NCBI GenBank assembly: GCA_000934385.1
Contig: KN880814.1
Location: 1 to 17,906 of the forward strand
Reading direction: 5' to 3'
DNA from: Cylindrobasidium torrendii FP15055 ss-10
Lineage: Eukaryota > Basidiomycota > Agaricomycetes > Agaricales > Physalacriaceae
Length of the DNA stretch: 17,906 nucleotides
The position numbers were made by a program, and so were the translations under genes. Numbering within the stretch: position 1 is the stretch's first letter; every line of letters begins with the position of its first letter. The notes below the pieces were generated by a model. It did not search any database, was not told where the DNA came from, and worked only from the letters and a program-made list of their open reading frames with translations. Positions 9,200 through 17,906 of the stretch are shown here, piece by piece.

Positions 9200-12100
9200 C
9201 TAGTCCTCTGTGTGACGACGAACACCCTCGACAACCCACAGCGAGTCGGTCACGGCCTCCTTCCACGTTTCGAGCTCGCCAGCGGACGAGTCCTGCCGCT
9301 CCTCGAGTGCTCGTTTCCACCACCACAAGCAGCACACGATGGACAACCAGCCGTTCTGGTGATATGCAACCATGCTGCCCCAATCCTTCTTCCATGGTCC
9401 CTTGCGCGACCACCTCATTCCATCGGTGTCCCTGACGCGCCAGGCTGGTTGCAAAAAGTCCCACCACAGATGCCACAGGTTGGTGAATTCCAAGAAGTCG
9501 GCGTCGGCAATGGGCAAGTCCATGCTCTTTGGAGCCTTCGACTTGGGTTTGGCGCCTGACGTCGAGGGCGGTACACGTACGCGATTATCGAGAGGAGGTC
9601 GGCCGTATTTTATCCAGCGCTCGAGGACAGGGGGGCGCTTGTGGATGGCCACCTTCTTTGCCTTCTTCAGCTGGCGCTCGGCGTCGGTGGCTGGGGGCAG
9701 CGGCAAAGCTTTGGCCTTCTTTCTGAAACTGTTCTGGCCTTCCAACAGCACCCAGTGAATCAGCAAAGCCATCCATTCTGTTCCCCAATTCTCTCCAACA
9801 AGGACGTCGTAGTGGTCCTTCATCCAGGGAGGCATTTTCGATAAGACCAACAACCCATCACGCTGCCTTCGAATACCAGCCAGCGCTGCTGTCAAAGCGG
9901 CGGGAGAGGCGCGTTTGCGGAGCAAAGACGAGACGGAAACGTCACTGCTATTGGCGGTGGCAACTGGATCTTCATCGTTGCTGGCCGCGTCTTGTTCTTG
10001 GTCTGTCGCTCGCGCCGTTGCAGAGGAACCAGATGACCCACTGGCGCTGGCAGTGTTTGTCGACGTCGTGGGCAATGGGGTGGGCAATGGGGCGGGCTGA
10101 GTTCGTGGGGACGGACATGTGAATTGGGTCGGCGGTGGCGTTGGACTGGGACATCGTGGATCAAAGTCGTTGTCCTGTTCAGCAAAGGGGTTTTCAAATG
10201 AAGGGGATGGAGGGGAGTCTTCTGGTGCGGGGGAATCTTGTTGCTGGGCTCCAGCACGACTATCTTCATCTTGAGGAACGTCCTGTTGTCCCGGAATGGT
10301 AGGACGCGCAACCTCCTTTTCTGGAGCGGTTGGAGGACGAGGTGGAGGACGAGGCTCGTCTTCTTGAGGCGACGGCAGTGGCGGAGGGCCAGGCGCTGGC
10401 TCTGGCGACGATGGACGACCTTCCAACGGTCCTATTTGTCGAGAGGCCGTATTCTCTGGCTCGGGGTTGACTTGAGGACGTTCAGGTGCATCCTGCATCT
10501 CGTGGTCGGGGCGCTGGGATGCAACACCTGCATGGTCTTCTTCGTTGTCATCGTCTGGGACGATGCGCCTGCCTGCTCTGCCAGCACGTCCGACATGTCC
10601 CGAGCTATCGGGGTCGTCGTTGAGGTCGTCGTCCGCATTTTCAGGAGGCTGATGACGTTGGGCGTTGGCTTGGCCAATGGGCTTTGGGCGAGGACGACGC
10701 CTAGGGGATGCGGTGGACGGATCGGCATGATTGTCGCTTGTCTTTTGACGATTTTGCGGAGGTTGCTCAGCGGAATTGCTAGAATCGGAGGAAGAACTCC
10801 TCTGGCGTGGCCGCTTCTGTCCTTGCTTGGTCGGAGGGCGGCTACGAGCTGGCGCAGGCATCGCAGGGGCCTTGGTGACACTCTTGTTGACAGGCTCTTC
10901 CATGTCTGAATCAAAGTCTCCAGTGTCCACGTCTTTCGCTGCCATTCCAGCGACATCTGCCGCCAGCATGGCCATAATAGCGGCATCTGTCGACGACGTG
11001 GCTGCGACGGGAGAGCTTGTTGTGCCAAATGCTGACTCGACGCCACGAGGGAGCTTTGCCTTGGATAAATCGCCAGCGGTGAAATAAGTGTAACCCCATT
11101 GCTTGAGGTGCTCGCGCCAGGCGTCCATACGCCTGGGGTGCCATTGGAACAATGTCTTTGGTTTGGCCTCGAGATTGACGTTATTCGCAATCCTGCACAT
11201 CGTGGTTAGCGTATTCACATCGTGTAGACGACTGGGACGCACGTCAGGGAGCTGATATCTCCTCCTGTACAGCCCATGGGACCCACAACTTCCAGAATTG
11301 CCATGCACCCGGTAATCTGCTCGATGCCGGCGAGAATGGGTGTTGCGAAATCCGTTAAGTTTGCCAGTGCGCTGCAGAAAATGGATCAGTATGTATGACT
11401 TGTAAGTGAGGCAGACGACATACAGGTCGCGAGCAACTGGGTCCTCGAGATTCTTGGTGGTGAGGAGCTCCTCCCATTCGGCGCGCCGCTCCTTGGCATT
11501 GTCCTCCGCATCTTTCTTGTAGCTCTGGCGGACGTCGGCAGGTAAAGCAGCAAACAGGTCACGAGCGACCTTCTGTCGAAACGGTCCCGGGATGTGGGGA
11601 GTCTTGCGGGAAGTCAAATCACTAGCCCAGCGCGCCTTCACGGCCTTTTCGATGTACTCGCTGTTTGGCTTCTTATCGTCCTCGTCCTCATGTTCTCGTG
11701 GGTCGCTGGATCATCTCGAGCATTGCCATTCCTGGTATGCCTGGCGTGCTTTCTTAGGCCGCTGTATGCCTGATAGTTTCCCGAGGAGTACCGCGTATGG
11801 ATCCGACAGTCGGTCGGCGCGGACGTCGCTGGCGAGCTGCCGAATCTTTGCTGCGCGATGCCTGAGCCATCTTCGGATAGCCTGAAAACTGTAAGTAAGG
11901 GAGACGCTGAGAATATAATAACTTGACGCACCGACTTCTTTTCCTTGATTCGCGCTCGCTTCTCCTCCTGCTCCTCTGCCGAAAGGTCCTCGGGCTCCAT
12001 AATGACATCTGGATCGTACTCTTCCAGCTCTTCAGGCTCCCAATCGTCGGGCTTGTTCCAGGGAAAATGGAAAAAGAAAACAGAGTAGACTTCACGGAGG

Positions 12101-12258
12101 ACTTCTTCAACAGCCGTCTGGGATTTGCATCCAGATATCGCCTGGGTAAATTTGGCGAGAAAAGGTTGTAGGACTTCTTCACGTTTCCCTTCCGCCCACC
12201 CGCGACGGGACTTGCGCTGCTCTTTCGGTTTCTTCTGAGTCCCTTTGGCTTTGGGCAT
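9200..12258 (-). CDS. Large uncharacterised Agaricomycete protein with one in-frame TGA
   Basis: Exons on the minus strand: 12258-11932, 11881-11424, 11371-11243, 11192-9200. The three introns are 50-52 bp, all GT-AG and phase-consistent, giving 968 codons. The start is the ATG in CAAGATG (A at -3). The N-terminal part has RRGWAEGKREEVLQPFL, RRWLRHRAAKIRQL and PYAVLLGKLSGIQRPKKARQ, then a conserved-looking stretch on exon 3 (FATPILAGIEQITGCMAILE). The middle third is disordered, rich in Pro, Ser, Asp and Glu. The C-terminus is tryptophan-rich (LWHLWWDFLQPAWRVR, GWLSIVCCLWWWKRALEE). From memory this layout matches large uncharacterised families common in mushroom genomes, often near transposons; no function is known to me. 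TGA at 11711-11713 falls in frame at codon 166, inside exon 2, with no splice that avoids it without losing conserved residues. A single CGA to TGA change would explain it. Confidence 0.7.
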
Positions 12259-12649
12259 CTTGAGTAGGCCGGCGGAGGCAAAAGACAAACGTGGCCACGG
12301 TGACGCAACATTCACAGCCTAGATCGGCAACTACCGAATGCATGCATCTTCTCGAAATGCACTCGTGTTATCTCTGAGCAATCCTGTTTTGCACTCATAA
12401 TCGCATTCACGCAGGCAGTTATGGTTGGTCTCTTACTTCTGCATTGTATCTCCAAGCGCACTCACTAACGACGGACCCCTCCGGCGAAATTAAATGGGAC
12501 GAGGTAAGGCCTAAACGTCTTCGGCTAACAGTCACGGTGGGGTTGATCCTGTTGAGTCTACCCTTGATGCAGCAAGGCAGACGGTCATTTGTATGCAGGT
12601 GGCCTTTTTCTTTCGTTCCCTTCTCCTCTCATCGCTTGCTTGTCCTATA
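12259..12649. promoter_or_regulatory. Shared intergenic region of a divergent gene pair
   Basis: The 391 bp between two oppositely oriented start codons must contain both promoters. I saw no canonical TATA box in either direction, and no clear repeat. Divergent pairs with such short spacers are often co-expressed in fungi, but nothing in the sequence proves it here. Confidence 0.4.
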
Positions 12650-13863
12650 ATGACACAACTGGAATCGGTTGATACCGATTCCGACATTGTCTTCCTCTCA
12701 GATGCCTCGCAATACAAAAGCGCGGCTGACAACGATATGTGGGGCAACGACAACGATATGGACAGGTTGTATGCAACGGTAGCGGTCGACAGCACCGGCC
12801 ATGTCATTCCAAGGCCACGGCGCGCGACTCGCCAACAACAATGGCGGTCGCATCGCCCCGCGCCCACGCCCCAGCCAGACATCACCAGTAAGTATCGATA
12901 GATTCTTCTTCTGCCTGCGCACTCACAGTCCCACAGTCCCTGACGTTCCCGCTGTAGCGCAGGTCTCTGCGATCCCCCAGCAAGGTCATGCACGCCCTAC
13001 CAGCCTGGTTCAAGCCAACGCGTCCACTGGTGCGTTCGATTTAGTAATATTGATCACCGTATACTCAAATTGCCAGCTGTGACCGCCCAACCAGCCACGC
13101 GTCCAGCGTCTCCAGTGGCGAGCGACACCGAGGACCCACCACCTAGTACGCTCGATTATCTGTGCTGCATCACTAACATTGTTAATTCTCGCTCTCTAGC
13201 CTACGCGGAGGAGGCACCCATCGGTCATGTCGGAAACCTCGACCCTGACACTCAGGCGGCACGGTATGTTTCTGTGATCGCTTTGCTCCGAGCCTTAGAC
13301 TCACCAACGTTGTCAGACCACGATGCCCCATTGCTCCCCACGACGAGTACCGCTCCATCCCTGGATCCTTTATGGTATGTGTCTATGGTACAAGATCAGG
13401 CATATTCCCCAACACGTATTACTACCGTGCATACCTCGGCGGAGTCCAGGAGTCCATCTACGAAGTATACTCAACCAGACCATGCGCTCAATTTGTGCTT
13501 GAGAGCGCTGTTGTCCGTGGTCTCGTCGGAGGGCCATTCCAAACGCCTCCTGCTTCTCTGGCAAACGTTCTACGTCCTCTGGACCCGCACAAGTCTATGG
13601 TGCGCAACAGTGCACTCGCTGCAGAGGGTAACCGGTTGAGGTATTACGTCGTCTACTACGGGCACTGTCCAGGAGTATACGACAATTGGTATGTCAAGTA
13701 TAAGCGGTTGGTATCGTGCTAACCCTGGTGCAGGATCGAAGCTGGACTGTGTTTACTTGGAATGGGCCGAGATGTCACGCACGCGGAGCCATATAAGGTC
13801 TACACGACATGGTCTTCGGCCAGGCAGGCATTTCTCGAGCATAGTATGGCTTCTGCCTCGTAA
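12650..13863 (+). CDS. Tandem RNase H1 N-terminal (hybrid-binding) domain protein, 321 aa
   Basis: Exons: 12650-12887, 12937-13029, 13077-13145, 13200-13263, 13317-13688, 13734-13863; all introns 45-54 bp, GT-AG, phases consistent. Residues 1-165 are low-complexity, rich in Asp, Pro, Ala and Gln. Two copies of the fold known from the N-terminus of eukaryotic RNase H1 and caulimovirus viroplasmin follow. Copy 1 (about 172-224) has MVCVYGTRSGIF and YEVYSTRPCAQFV. Copy 2 (about 263-315) has YYVVYYGHCPGVYDNWIEAG and PYKVYTTWSSARQAF. In RNase H1 this domain binds RNA/DNA hybrids and dsRNA. No RNase H catalytic domain follows, because the stop comes just after copy 2. Copy 1 lacks the tryptophan found in copy 2 (DNW; NTY in copy 1). 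An earlier in-frame ATG at 12593 would add 19 hydrophobic residues. I chose 12650 for its A at -3 and because the earlier codons look like leader sequence. Role in the cell unknown. Confidence 0.75.
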
Positions 13864-14083
13864 CATTCTAAACCTACTATTCGTTCATTTCTATGTGCCT
13901 TTCTTTAATGCTCCTCCCTCTGTGGTAGGAGTTGCTTGTTATTGATCGATAAATCGCAAGTCGCGTGCCCTACATTTCTCTCTGAACCATCGACCGACAG
14001 CTATAGCTGTATTAGGGCGATGCCTAGCGGCTGGCTACATTTATTTTTCCGTGCTTTGAAATGGGTAGGCAATGAATGCCGCG

Positions 14084-14095
14084 CCCCCCCCCCCC
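14084..14095. repeat. C12 mononucleotide run
   Basis: Twelve cytosines in a row lie in the spacer between the hybrid-binding gene and the next gene, about 180 bp before that gene's ATG. Such runs are prone to length change and sequencing error. Confidence 0.8.
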
Positions 14096-14190
14096 GCCCA
14101 TTTCACCTTGATCACCACTATTGGATTGGGTAACACTGATCAATGTTTCGCTTCGCTGGCCGGGATCGTAATTGACACACTGGAGCGACT

Positions 14191-14197
14191 TATAAAT
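14191..14197 (+). promoter_or_regulatory. TATA box
   Basis: TATAAAT lies 85 bp upstream of the ATG at 14276, with a C/T-rich stretch between them (about 14225-14273) that could mark the transcription start. Position and context both fit a focused fungal promoter. Confidence 0.6.
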
Positions 14198-14275
14198 TCC
14201 GCTCTCTGGCTGGTTCATTGGTGGTGCTCCCTTTTACTTTCCTTCTTTCGCTGTCTCTCCCCCGTCTTTCTCATT

Positions 14276-15294
14276 ATGCCTCGCACGTCAACCTTGCAGC
14301 CACCGAGCGTTTACCGTCCCCGCGGTTCTCACTTGGCTCGTCGCAGTGGGCCTCCTCCCAAGCCCGTCCGCAGAGAGGTTGTCGCCGCCGACGACTGCAT
14401 TGTTTCACCACAACTCCCACTGGATGACAACGATAACGTGCGCTCGTTCCGCCATGCCCAGGAGTTCGCATACGTGCCGCAGAGCGACCACATCTCGGAC
14501 AGCGCCTCCGCCTCCCTGGATCATTGGCTCGACAACGTTATGCGTACCAAGTCGGTTCATATTCCGCGCTGGAAAATACACTCGTCACTTCCTGTTGCCA
14601 CCGAGTTCAAGCTGTACATGGAGTCCTGTATGGCTCACATCCCGACGCAATTTCGTTTCCGCGAGTTCGTTCGCCCTTGCATGATTGCTAGAAGGTGCGT
14701 GACTATCTCTCTGTGTACGGCAACAACGACTGACAGTAAACCTAGATTCATTATGGGCCATGTCCTCGCGGCATTTGACGCTATTGGCGAGTATGTGCCC
14801 AAATTCCCATACTCCGACATCGGCACCTTGATGCTCAAGTACGACGGGCAGGAGGTGTTGTGGAAGCTCGAGGAATTGGGTGTTGCATCCATTCACATGC
14901 TCACAATCATGTCTGTTGTATTCCACAAGCAACACGATGGACACATCCCTATTCTCTTGCTTGCCATGGGCTTTGGCCCGGAAACTTCCTCGTCGGCAAA
15001 GACTCTGCTTTTCATCATGCGTCGACTCTACTGCCATGCTACCTATCATCTAGGACATGCTTCGCGTGCGTATTCAAACAGCTCTGTCATTTTATTTCTA
15101 ATGGTTCCAAAGTCCCCGCCCGCGTGATTTTCCAGACTGAGCTACAAGATCGCATTCAAACTGTCCTGTGGAAGTCGGAACGAGACGATCCAATGCCTCG
15201 CTTCTGTGTGGACTTCTCTGGGACTACTGGCCATGGAGCTCGCGAGTGTGAGGCAATCATTGCCAGAAAGGTCGCTCAATTTGCTGGGCAGTAA
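14276..15294 (+). CDS. Orphan protein, 306 aa, three exons
   Basis: Exons: 14276-14694, 14746-15065, 15113-15294. Introns are 51 and 47 bp, GT-AG, and phases agree. Intron 1 is a multiple of three with no stop, so its retention would add 17 residues in frame. The start ATG follows ATT and is the first in frame after the TATA box; an open frame extends upstream to 14072, but that part crosses the TATA box and is unlikely to be coding. The N-terminus is basic and proline-rich (RRSGPPPKPVRREV). The rest looks globular, with FRFREFVRPCMIARR and HIPILLLAMGFGPETSSSAK. The C-terminus has RFCVDFSGTTGHGARECE. I recognise no family, signal peptide or clear membrane segment. Codon use is like the neighbouring genes. 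It lies in tandem with other small orphans and is probably lineage-specific. Confidence 0.65.
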
Positions 15295-15441
15295 ATTACT
15301 TTCGTCCGTCATAATTTCGCTCGACTACGATTAAGAGCATAATTATATACTATACTTTCGTTTATTCCATACCGTATGTAATGTATCGCAGTGCTACTTA
15401 CCACTGTGTAATGTATTCTTTGGATCGTTTGGGCCGACGTG

Positions 15442-15459
15442 CCACTCGAGATCGAGTGG
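15442..15459. promoter_or_regulatory. Palindrome upstream of orphan gene
   Basis: CCACTCGA and TCGAGTGG are perfect 8-bp inverted arms around a GA centre, ending 65 bp before the ATG at 15525. A second small inverted pair (GATGG / CCATC) follows at 15461-15476. The position suits a binding site for a dimeric regulator, but this is inference. Confidence 0.35.
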
Positions 15460-15524
15460 TGATGGGCCTCGCCATCAATTGATCACGTCCAAATTGTCTC
15501 TCCCGACTTCCATCACCGTGCGCA

Positions 15525-16040
15525 ATGGGGGACGTCAACCACGATTTTTCGCATTCTCCTCCTCAGGCTCCTCCTACCATGGTTCACTATTGTCGTCTTC
15601 CGTCCGGTCAGATCAAATTCTTGAAGGAGGAGCCCTATTCACCACAAAACATTGTCTTCGCCGCTGTGGGCCACGACAAGCGCCCTATCAAGGAGGACTC
15701 GAATGCTCCCATGGTAACCTGCTTCCTCTGGGGACAGCCTGCCTGGCCCGGATCCACGGACAATGACCGGGAGGAGTACGTCGCTCAACCCGAACGATGG
15801 TGGTGCAGTACTGCCGATAACCCAAACTGGCCGCACGGGCGGGTTCTAGCCAATACGACAACCCCCGAAATCAGGCGCGGGTCTATTCCACTTCGCCGCA
15901 TACTGGACGGGCAAGATGGTGCTGCTATCGAACTCGCTGAGTCTCGGAAGGCTTGTCACTCCGACACCCTCAGTGCGGATCCTGTCGAGCATCGGCAGGA
16001 TACCGGTACGGATATGGAAGGTGTCGAATCCACCGGATAG
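15525..16040 (+). CDS. Orphan protein, 171 aa, single exon
   Basis: An uninterrupted ATG-to-TAG frame with coding-like codon use. The product starts with a His/Pro-rich segment, then a tryptophan-rich core (CFLWGQPAWPG, ERWWCSTADNPNWPHGR), then an acidic polar end. A second in-frame ATG at residue 19 (MVHYCRLPSG) is a possible alternative start, also in good context (ACCATGG). No domain, signal peptide or membrane segment is recognised. No TATA box stands close by; TATATAC near 15345 is about 180 bp upstream. The gene is intronless, unlike its neighbours. Confidence 0.55.
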   Translation: MGDVNHDFSHSPPQAPPTMVHYCRLPSGQIKFLKEEPYSPQNIVFAAVGHDKRPIKEDSNAPMVTCFLWGQPAWPGSTDNDREEYVAQPERWWCSTADNPNWPHGRVLANTTTPEIRRGSIPLRRILDGQDGAAIELAESRKACHSDTLSADPVEHRQDTGTDMEGVESTG

Positions 16041-16122
16041 TTTTAACCGTTAATATTCTGTGAAATGAAGCCATTACACCTATCGCGTCCCATGTATCCG
16101 TCGGAAGGACGGTAAATCAGGC

Positions 16123-16128
16123 AATAAA
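16123..16128 (+). terminator. Poly(A) signal AATAAA
   Basis: Canonical AATAAA lies 83 bp after the stop codon of the orphan gene ending at 16040 and is in the right place for its 3' end formation. Confidence 0.45.
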
Positions 16129-16314
16129 ATCCCGTACGTGACTCCCGAGTGGAGTGAAATTTCTGCGAAGTGCTGCAATTGAATGGTTTTCAGAGCTCCT
16201 CTCCAATGAAATCAGCGGGACCGACGCGCGCGCAGTAAGATTTTATATCTTTCATTTGTCTGTCGGGCGCCGCAGGCCGTCAAGAAGATCACGAGCGGTC
16301 CCGCCCATGGGAGG

Positions 16315-16322
16315 TATATAAG
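16315..16322 (+). promoter_or_regulatory. TATA box
   Basis: TATATAAG lies about 75 bp upstream of the ATG at 16394, in the same relative position as the TATA box of the gene at 14276. A CT-rich stretch lies between it and the start codon. Confidence 0.6.
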
Positions 16323-16393
16323 GTCTGTTGTGTTTTCTTGCCAAGTCCCTCACCTTACCTTCCTCCCATCTCCTCTGACTGAGGCTGCTCGTC

Positions 16394-16797
16394 ATGACGC
16401 CTACCTCAGTGCCGCCTCATGTGTGTGTTCCACCTCCCTCGTTGTCCGCGCTCTCGTCGAGTCGGAAGAGCCACGACTCAACTTGTTCAACACCGCCGCC
16501 TACATGCTCAAGTTGTTCCGACATTTGTACGTCAGTTTTGGCCGACAATTTGGCGGTGTCAGGCGGTCCTGTCCATCCGAGAGGTGCGCTCTGCAGCAGC
16601 GACAACGGTCCGCATACTGACTCCACTGTAGAGGATGCGTCGCTGCCTGCTCAGCGCCGTCCTCATCACGGCGAGGACTACGTTCTTGGTAAGTATAGAA
16701 CTACGCGCCATGTGTTGTGCTGATTGCTATGTTGTCAGATCTCCGAGACTGTGTGATCCTGCGCGCACATCAAAAGAGCTGCCCGTACTCGTATTGA
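16394..16797 (+). CDS. Orphan small protein, 117 aa, two exons
   Basis: Exons 16394-16688 and 16739-16797, joined by a 50-bp GT-AG intron with a good donor (GTAAGT) and acceptor (TTGTCAG). The protein is rich in Ser, Pro and Cys, including STCSTPPPTCSSCSDICTSV near residues 35-54. It ends RAHQKSCPYSY. No domain is recognised and no signal peptide is clear. The TATA box in standard position supports a real transcript; the low-complexity sequence and short second exon make it less certain. It may be a truncated copy of a longer gene. Confidence 0.45.
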
Positions 16798-17151
16798 GGC
16801 CCATTGCCTGTTGGTGAGGGAGTGGAGAGTGGAGTCTGGGGGGTTGTGTCGCATCTCAACGTCAAGGTGCGATGTCCTGAAGGGCGCGTTGAGGGCAGAG
16901 AGAGCAGCATGTTAGTCAGGGACGGGGAGTGTGCGTCGGGGAAGGTCAAGGAGAGTGCATCGGGTAGTGATGCGTAAGGCTTGGCGTGTGGAGGATATCT
17001 CCCGACCGGGTTGGGTGCTCAATGGCAGATGGGTGTGCCAAGCTATCGAGCAGCAGAGCATGATTATGGACGAGCGTCGGGTATGGTGTACGTTGATTGG
17101 CGTGGGGGGATGAAATGGCTTGTATATCTGAGTGGATAACGTTACGACTTG
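16798..17151. other. Spacer without supported gene
   Basis: G-rich on the plus strand, with a 61-codon frame (16931-17113) that lacks typical codon use. I saw no splice structure linking it to its neighbours. Confidence 0.35.
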
Positions 17152-17529
17152 ATGCATGTGGGGGAGAGTATGTTAGATGTAGGTTACTTCGTCGCCGCCA
17201 TAATGGACCGGGGGAAGTTGACACAACTCCCAGATGTTTTGCAACACATTTTCGTCACGCGATCGTGTCAAGCCGCTGCCAAAATTTCAGGGTCACGCCG
17301 ACGTGATGTGACGTGTTTTGTTCTTTCTCACTGTCCCCAACACAAATGCATGATCATCGTCGACGACGTCTCCTTCAAGACACACATCCGACACATTGGA
17401 CTATCGTCCTTTCGTTATGTGATCGTATGCATCGGTCCCCGCACCGACATCCACACCGTTCAATACTACGGAAGATCCGTGGCGCCCAACGGCACTGACG
17501 AGACATTGCTTGCGCAGACTGGTGGATAG
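17152..17529 (+). CDS. Doubtful ORF, 125 aa
   Basis: An ATG-to-TAG frame with partly coding-like codons, including DVLQHIFVTRSCQAAAKISG and SFRYVIVCIGPRTDIHTVQY. No family is recognised. There is no TATA box in standard position and no intron. It may be a fragment of a larger exon whose upstream part I could not place, or chance. It directly precedes the GGCTCA-rich repeat region. Confidence 0.25.
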   Translation: MHVGESMLDVGYFVAAIMDRGKLTQLPDVLQHIFVTRSCQAAAKISGSRRRDVTCFVLSHCPQHKCMIIVDDVSFKTHIRHIGLSSFRYVIVCIGPRTDIHTVQYYGRSVAPNGTDETLLAQTGG

Positions 17530-17612
17530 TTTCCTGGGGTCATGACGAGCCAAGGTGCGTGGCAGCGAGATATGCAGTTCCTCCGCAGACTGACGCAGGT
17601 TGTGAATACTCC

Positions 17613-17667
17613 AAAATGAGCCAAACGTGGGGATTTTGACACAATTCAAGCTCACCTGGCTCATTTT
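17613..17667. repeat. Perfect 11-bp inverted repeat
   Basis: AAAATGAGCCA (17613-17623) and TGGCTCATTTT (17657-17667) are exact reverse complements separated by 33 bp. They contain the same GGCTCA core that recurs to the right. Confidence 0.7.
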
Positions 17668-17741
17668 TGCATATTTTATAATCACTCTAGTATTATGTTT
17701 GCACTTGTATTAACATTGACCAGCTACTAGTTACAACTGTC

Positions 17742-17783
17742 AGGCTCAATTTATTAGGCTCAATTTATTAGGCTCAATTTCAT
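17742..17783. repeat. 14-bp tandem repeat, three copies
   Basis: AGGCTCAATTTATT occurs twice back to back (17742-17755, 17756-17769), followed by a third copy differing at its end (17770-17783). The sequence TGTCAGGCTCA that begins the array recurs at 17896-17906. Confidence 0.85.
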
Positions 17784-17906
17784 CTATACCCTTACATACC
17801 GATCTATTGGTTTTGGTATACAATGTAACCTAGACTGGCCATGCCTCCCACTGCCTGAGGCTCACTTTCCTAGTCTCATTTCCGTTGGCTCAATATGTCA
17901 GGCTCA

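Larger units (their letters stand above)
17613..17906. repeat. GGCTCA-rich region, possibly transposon subterminal
   Basis: GGCTCA occurs at 17658, 17743, 17757, 17771, 17859, 17887 and 17901, and once reversed at 17617: eight copies in under 300 bp where chance predicts far fewer than one. Clusters of one short motif on both strands are typical of subterminal binding sites of DNA transposons. The window ends inside the cluster, so no terminus can be defined. Confidence 0.5.

Noticed and set aside
10238..10909. 223-codon plus-strand frame rich in Arg, Trp and Leu
   Set aside because: It is antisense to the disordered middle of the large minus-strand gene, which has matching splice sites and coding-like composition.
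11711..11713. TGA recoding (selenocysteine or stop readthrough) as a window-wide code
   Set aside because: The AAA ATPase and the hybrid-binding gene show no internal TGA, the damaged sites differ in context, and one-base mutations explain both.
12593..12649. Possible signal peptide on the hybrid-binding protein (ATG at 12593)
   Set aside because: The added codons follow a CAG that could be a splice acceptor and look like pyrimidine-rich leader. A secreted hybrid-binding protein is also unlikely.
14072..14275. Upstream extension of the 306-residue orphan
   Set aside because: The extension runs through the C12 run and the TATA box, so it is promoter rather than coding.
1..17906. CRISPR arrays, bacterial operons or phage features
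   Set aside because: Spliceosomal introns throughout and the absence of spaced repeats show this is fungal nuclear DNA.

Overview
The window looks like nuclear DNA of a mushroom-forming basidiomycete (Agaricomycetes). Reading frames are broken by short GT-AG introns of mostly 45-56 bp, coding GC is moderately high, and the families seen are typical of that group: a BCS1-like AAA ATPase, a C2H2 zinc-finger protein, an RNase H1 N-terminal (hybrid-binding) domain protein and several short orphan proteins. All gene models come from reading splice sites, phase and codon use by eye; no database search was run.

Layout. 1-890 is non-coding. A TATA box at 891 precedes a ten-exon, 668-residue BCS1-like AAA ATPase (1099-4049, +) that ends in a long Lys/Glu-rich tail. 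After about 0.9 kb of flank comes a three-finger C2H2 gene (about 4987-5896, +). Its first finger carries an in-frame TGA between the two zinc-binding cysteines, and its best-fitting intron starts with GC. 5985-6955 holds frame-broken, coding-like fragments, probably a relic. 7029-7494 resembles an LTR. It is followed by a minus-strand ORF (7570-8343) ending in five copies of a strict 12-residue L(E/A)(D/E)R repeat.

The right half is accessory-looking. A large four-exon minus-strand gene (9200-12258) of a type I associate with uncharacterised, repeat-rich Agaricomycete families also carries one in-frame TGA. It is divergent, across about 390 bp, from a six-exon gene (12650-13863, +) with two tandem hybrid-binding domains and no RNase H catalytic domain. 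Three short orphan genes with no recognised domains follow on the same strand (14276-15294, 15525-16040, 16394-16797), two with TATA boxes 75-85 bp upstream of the start codon, then a doubtful ORF (17152-17529). The right edge (17613-17906) is dense in a GGCTCA motif, in tandem and inverted arrangements, like the subterminal region of a DNA transposon.

How they work together: only the AAA ATPase and the zinc-finger protein have roles that can be assigned from family knowledge. The right half reads as an island of lineage-specific and possibly transposon-associated genes. Any functional link among them is inference.
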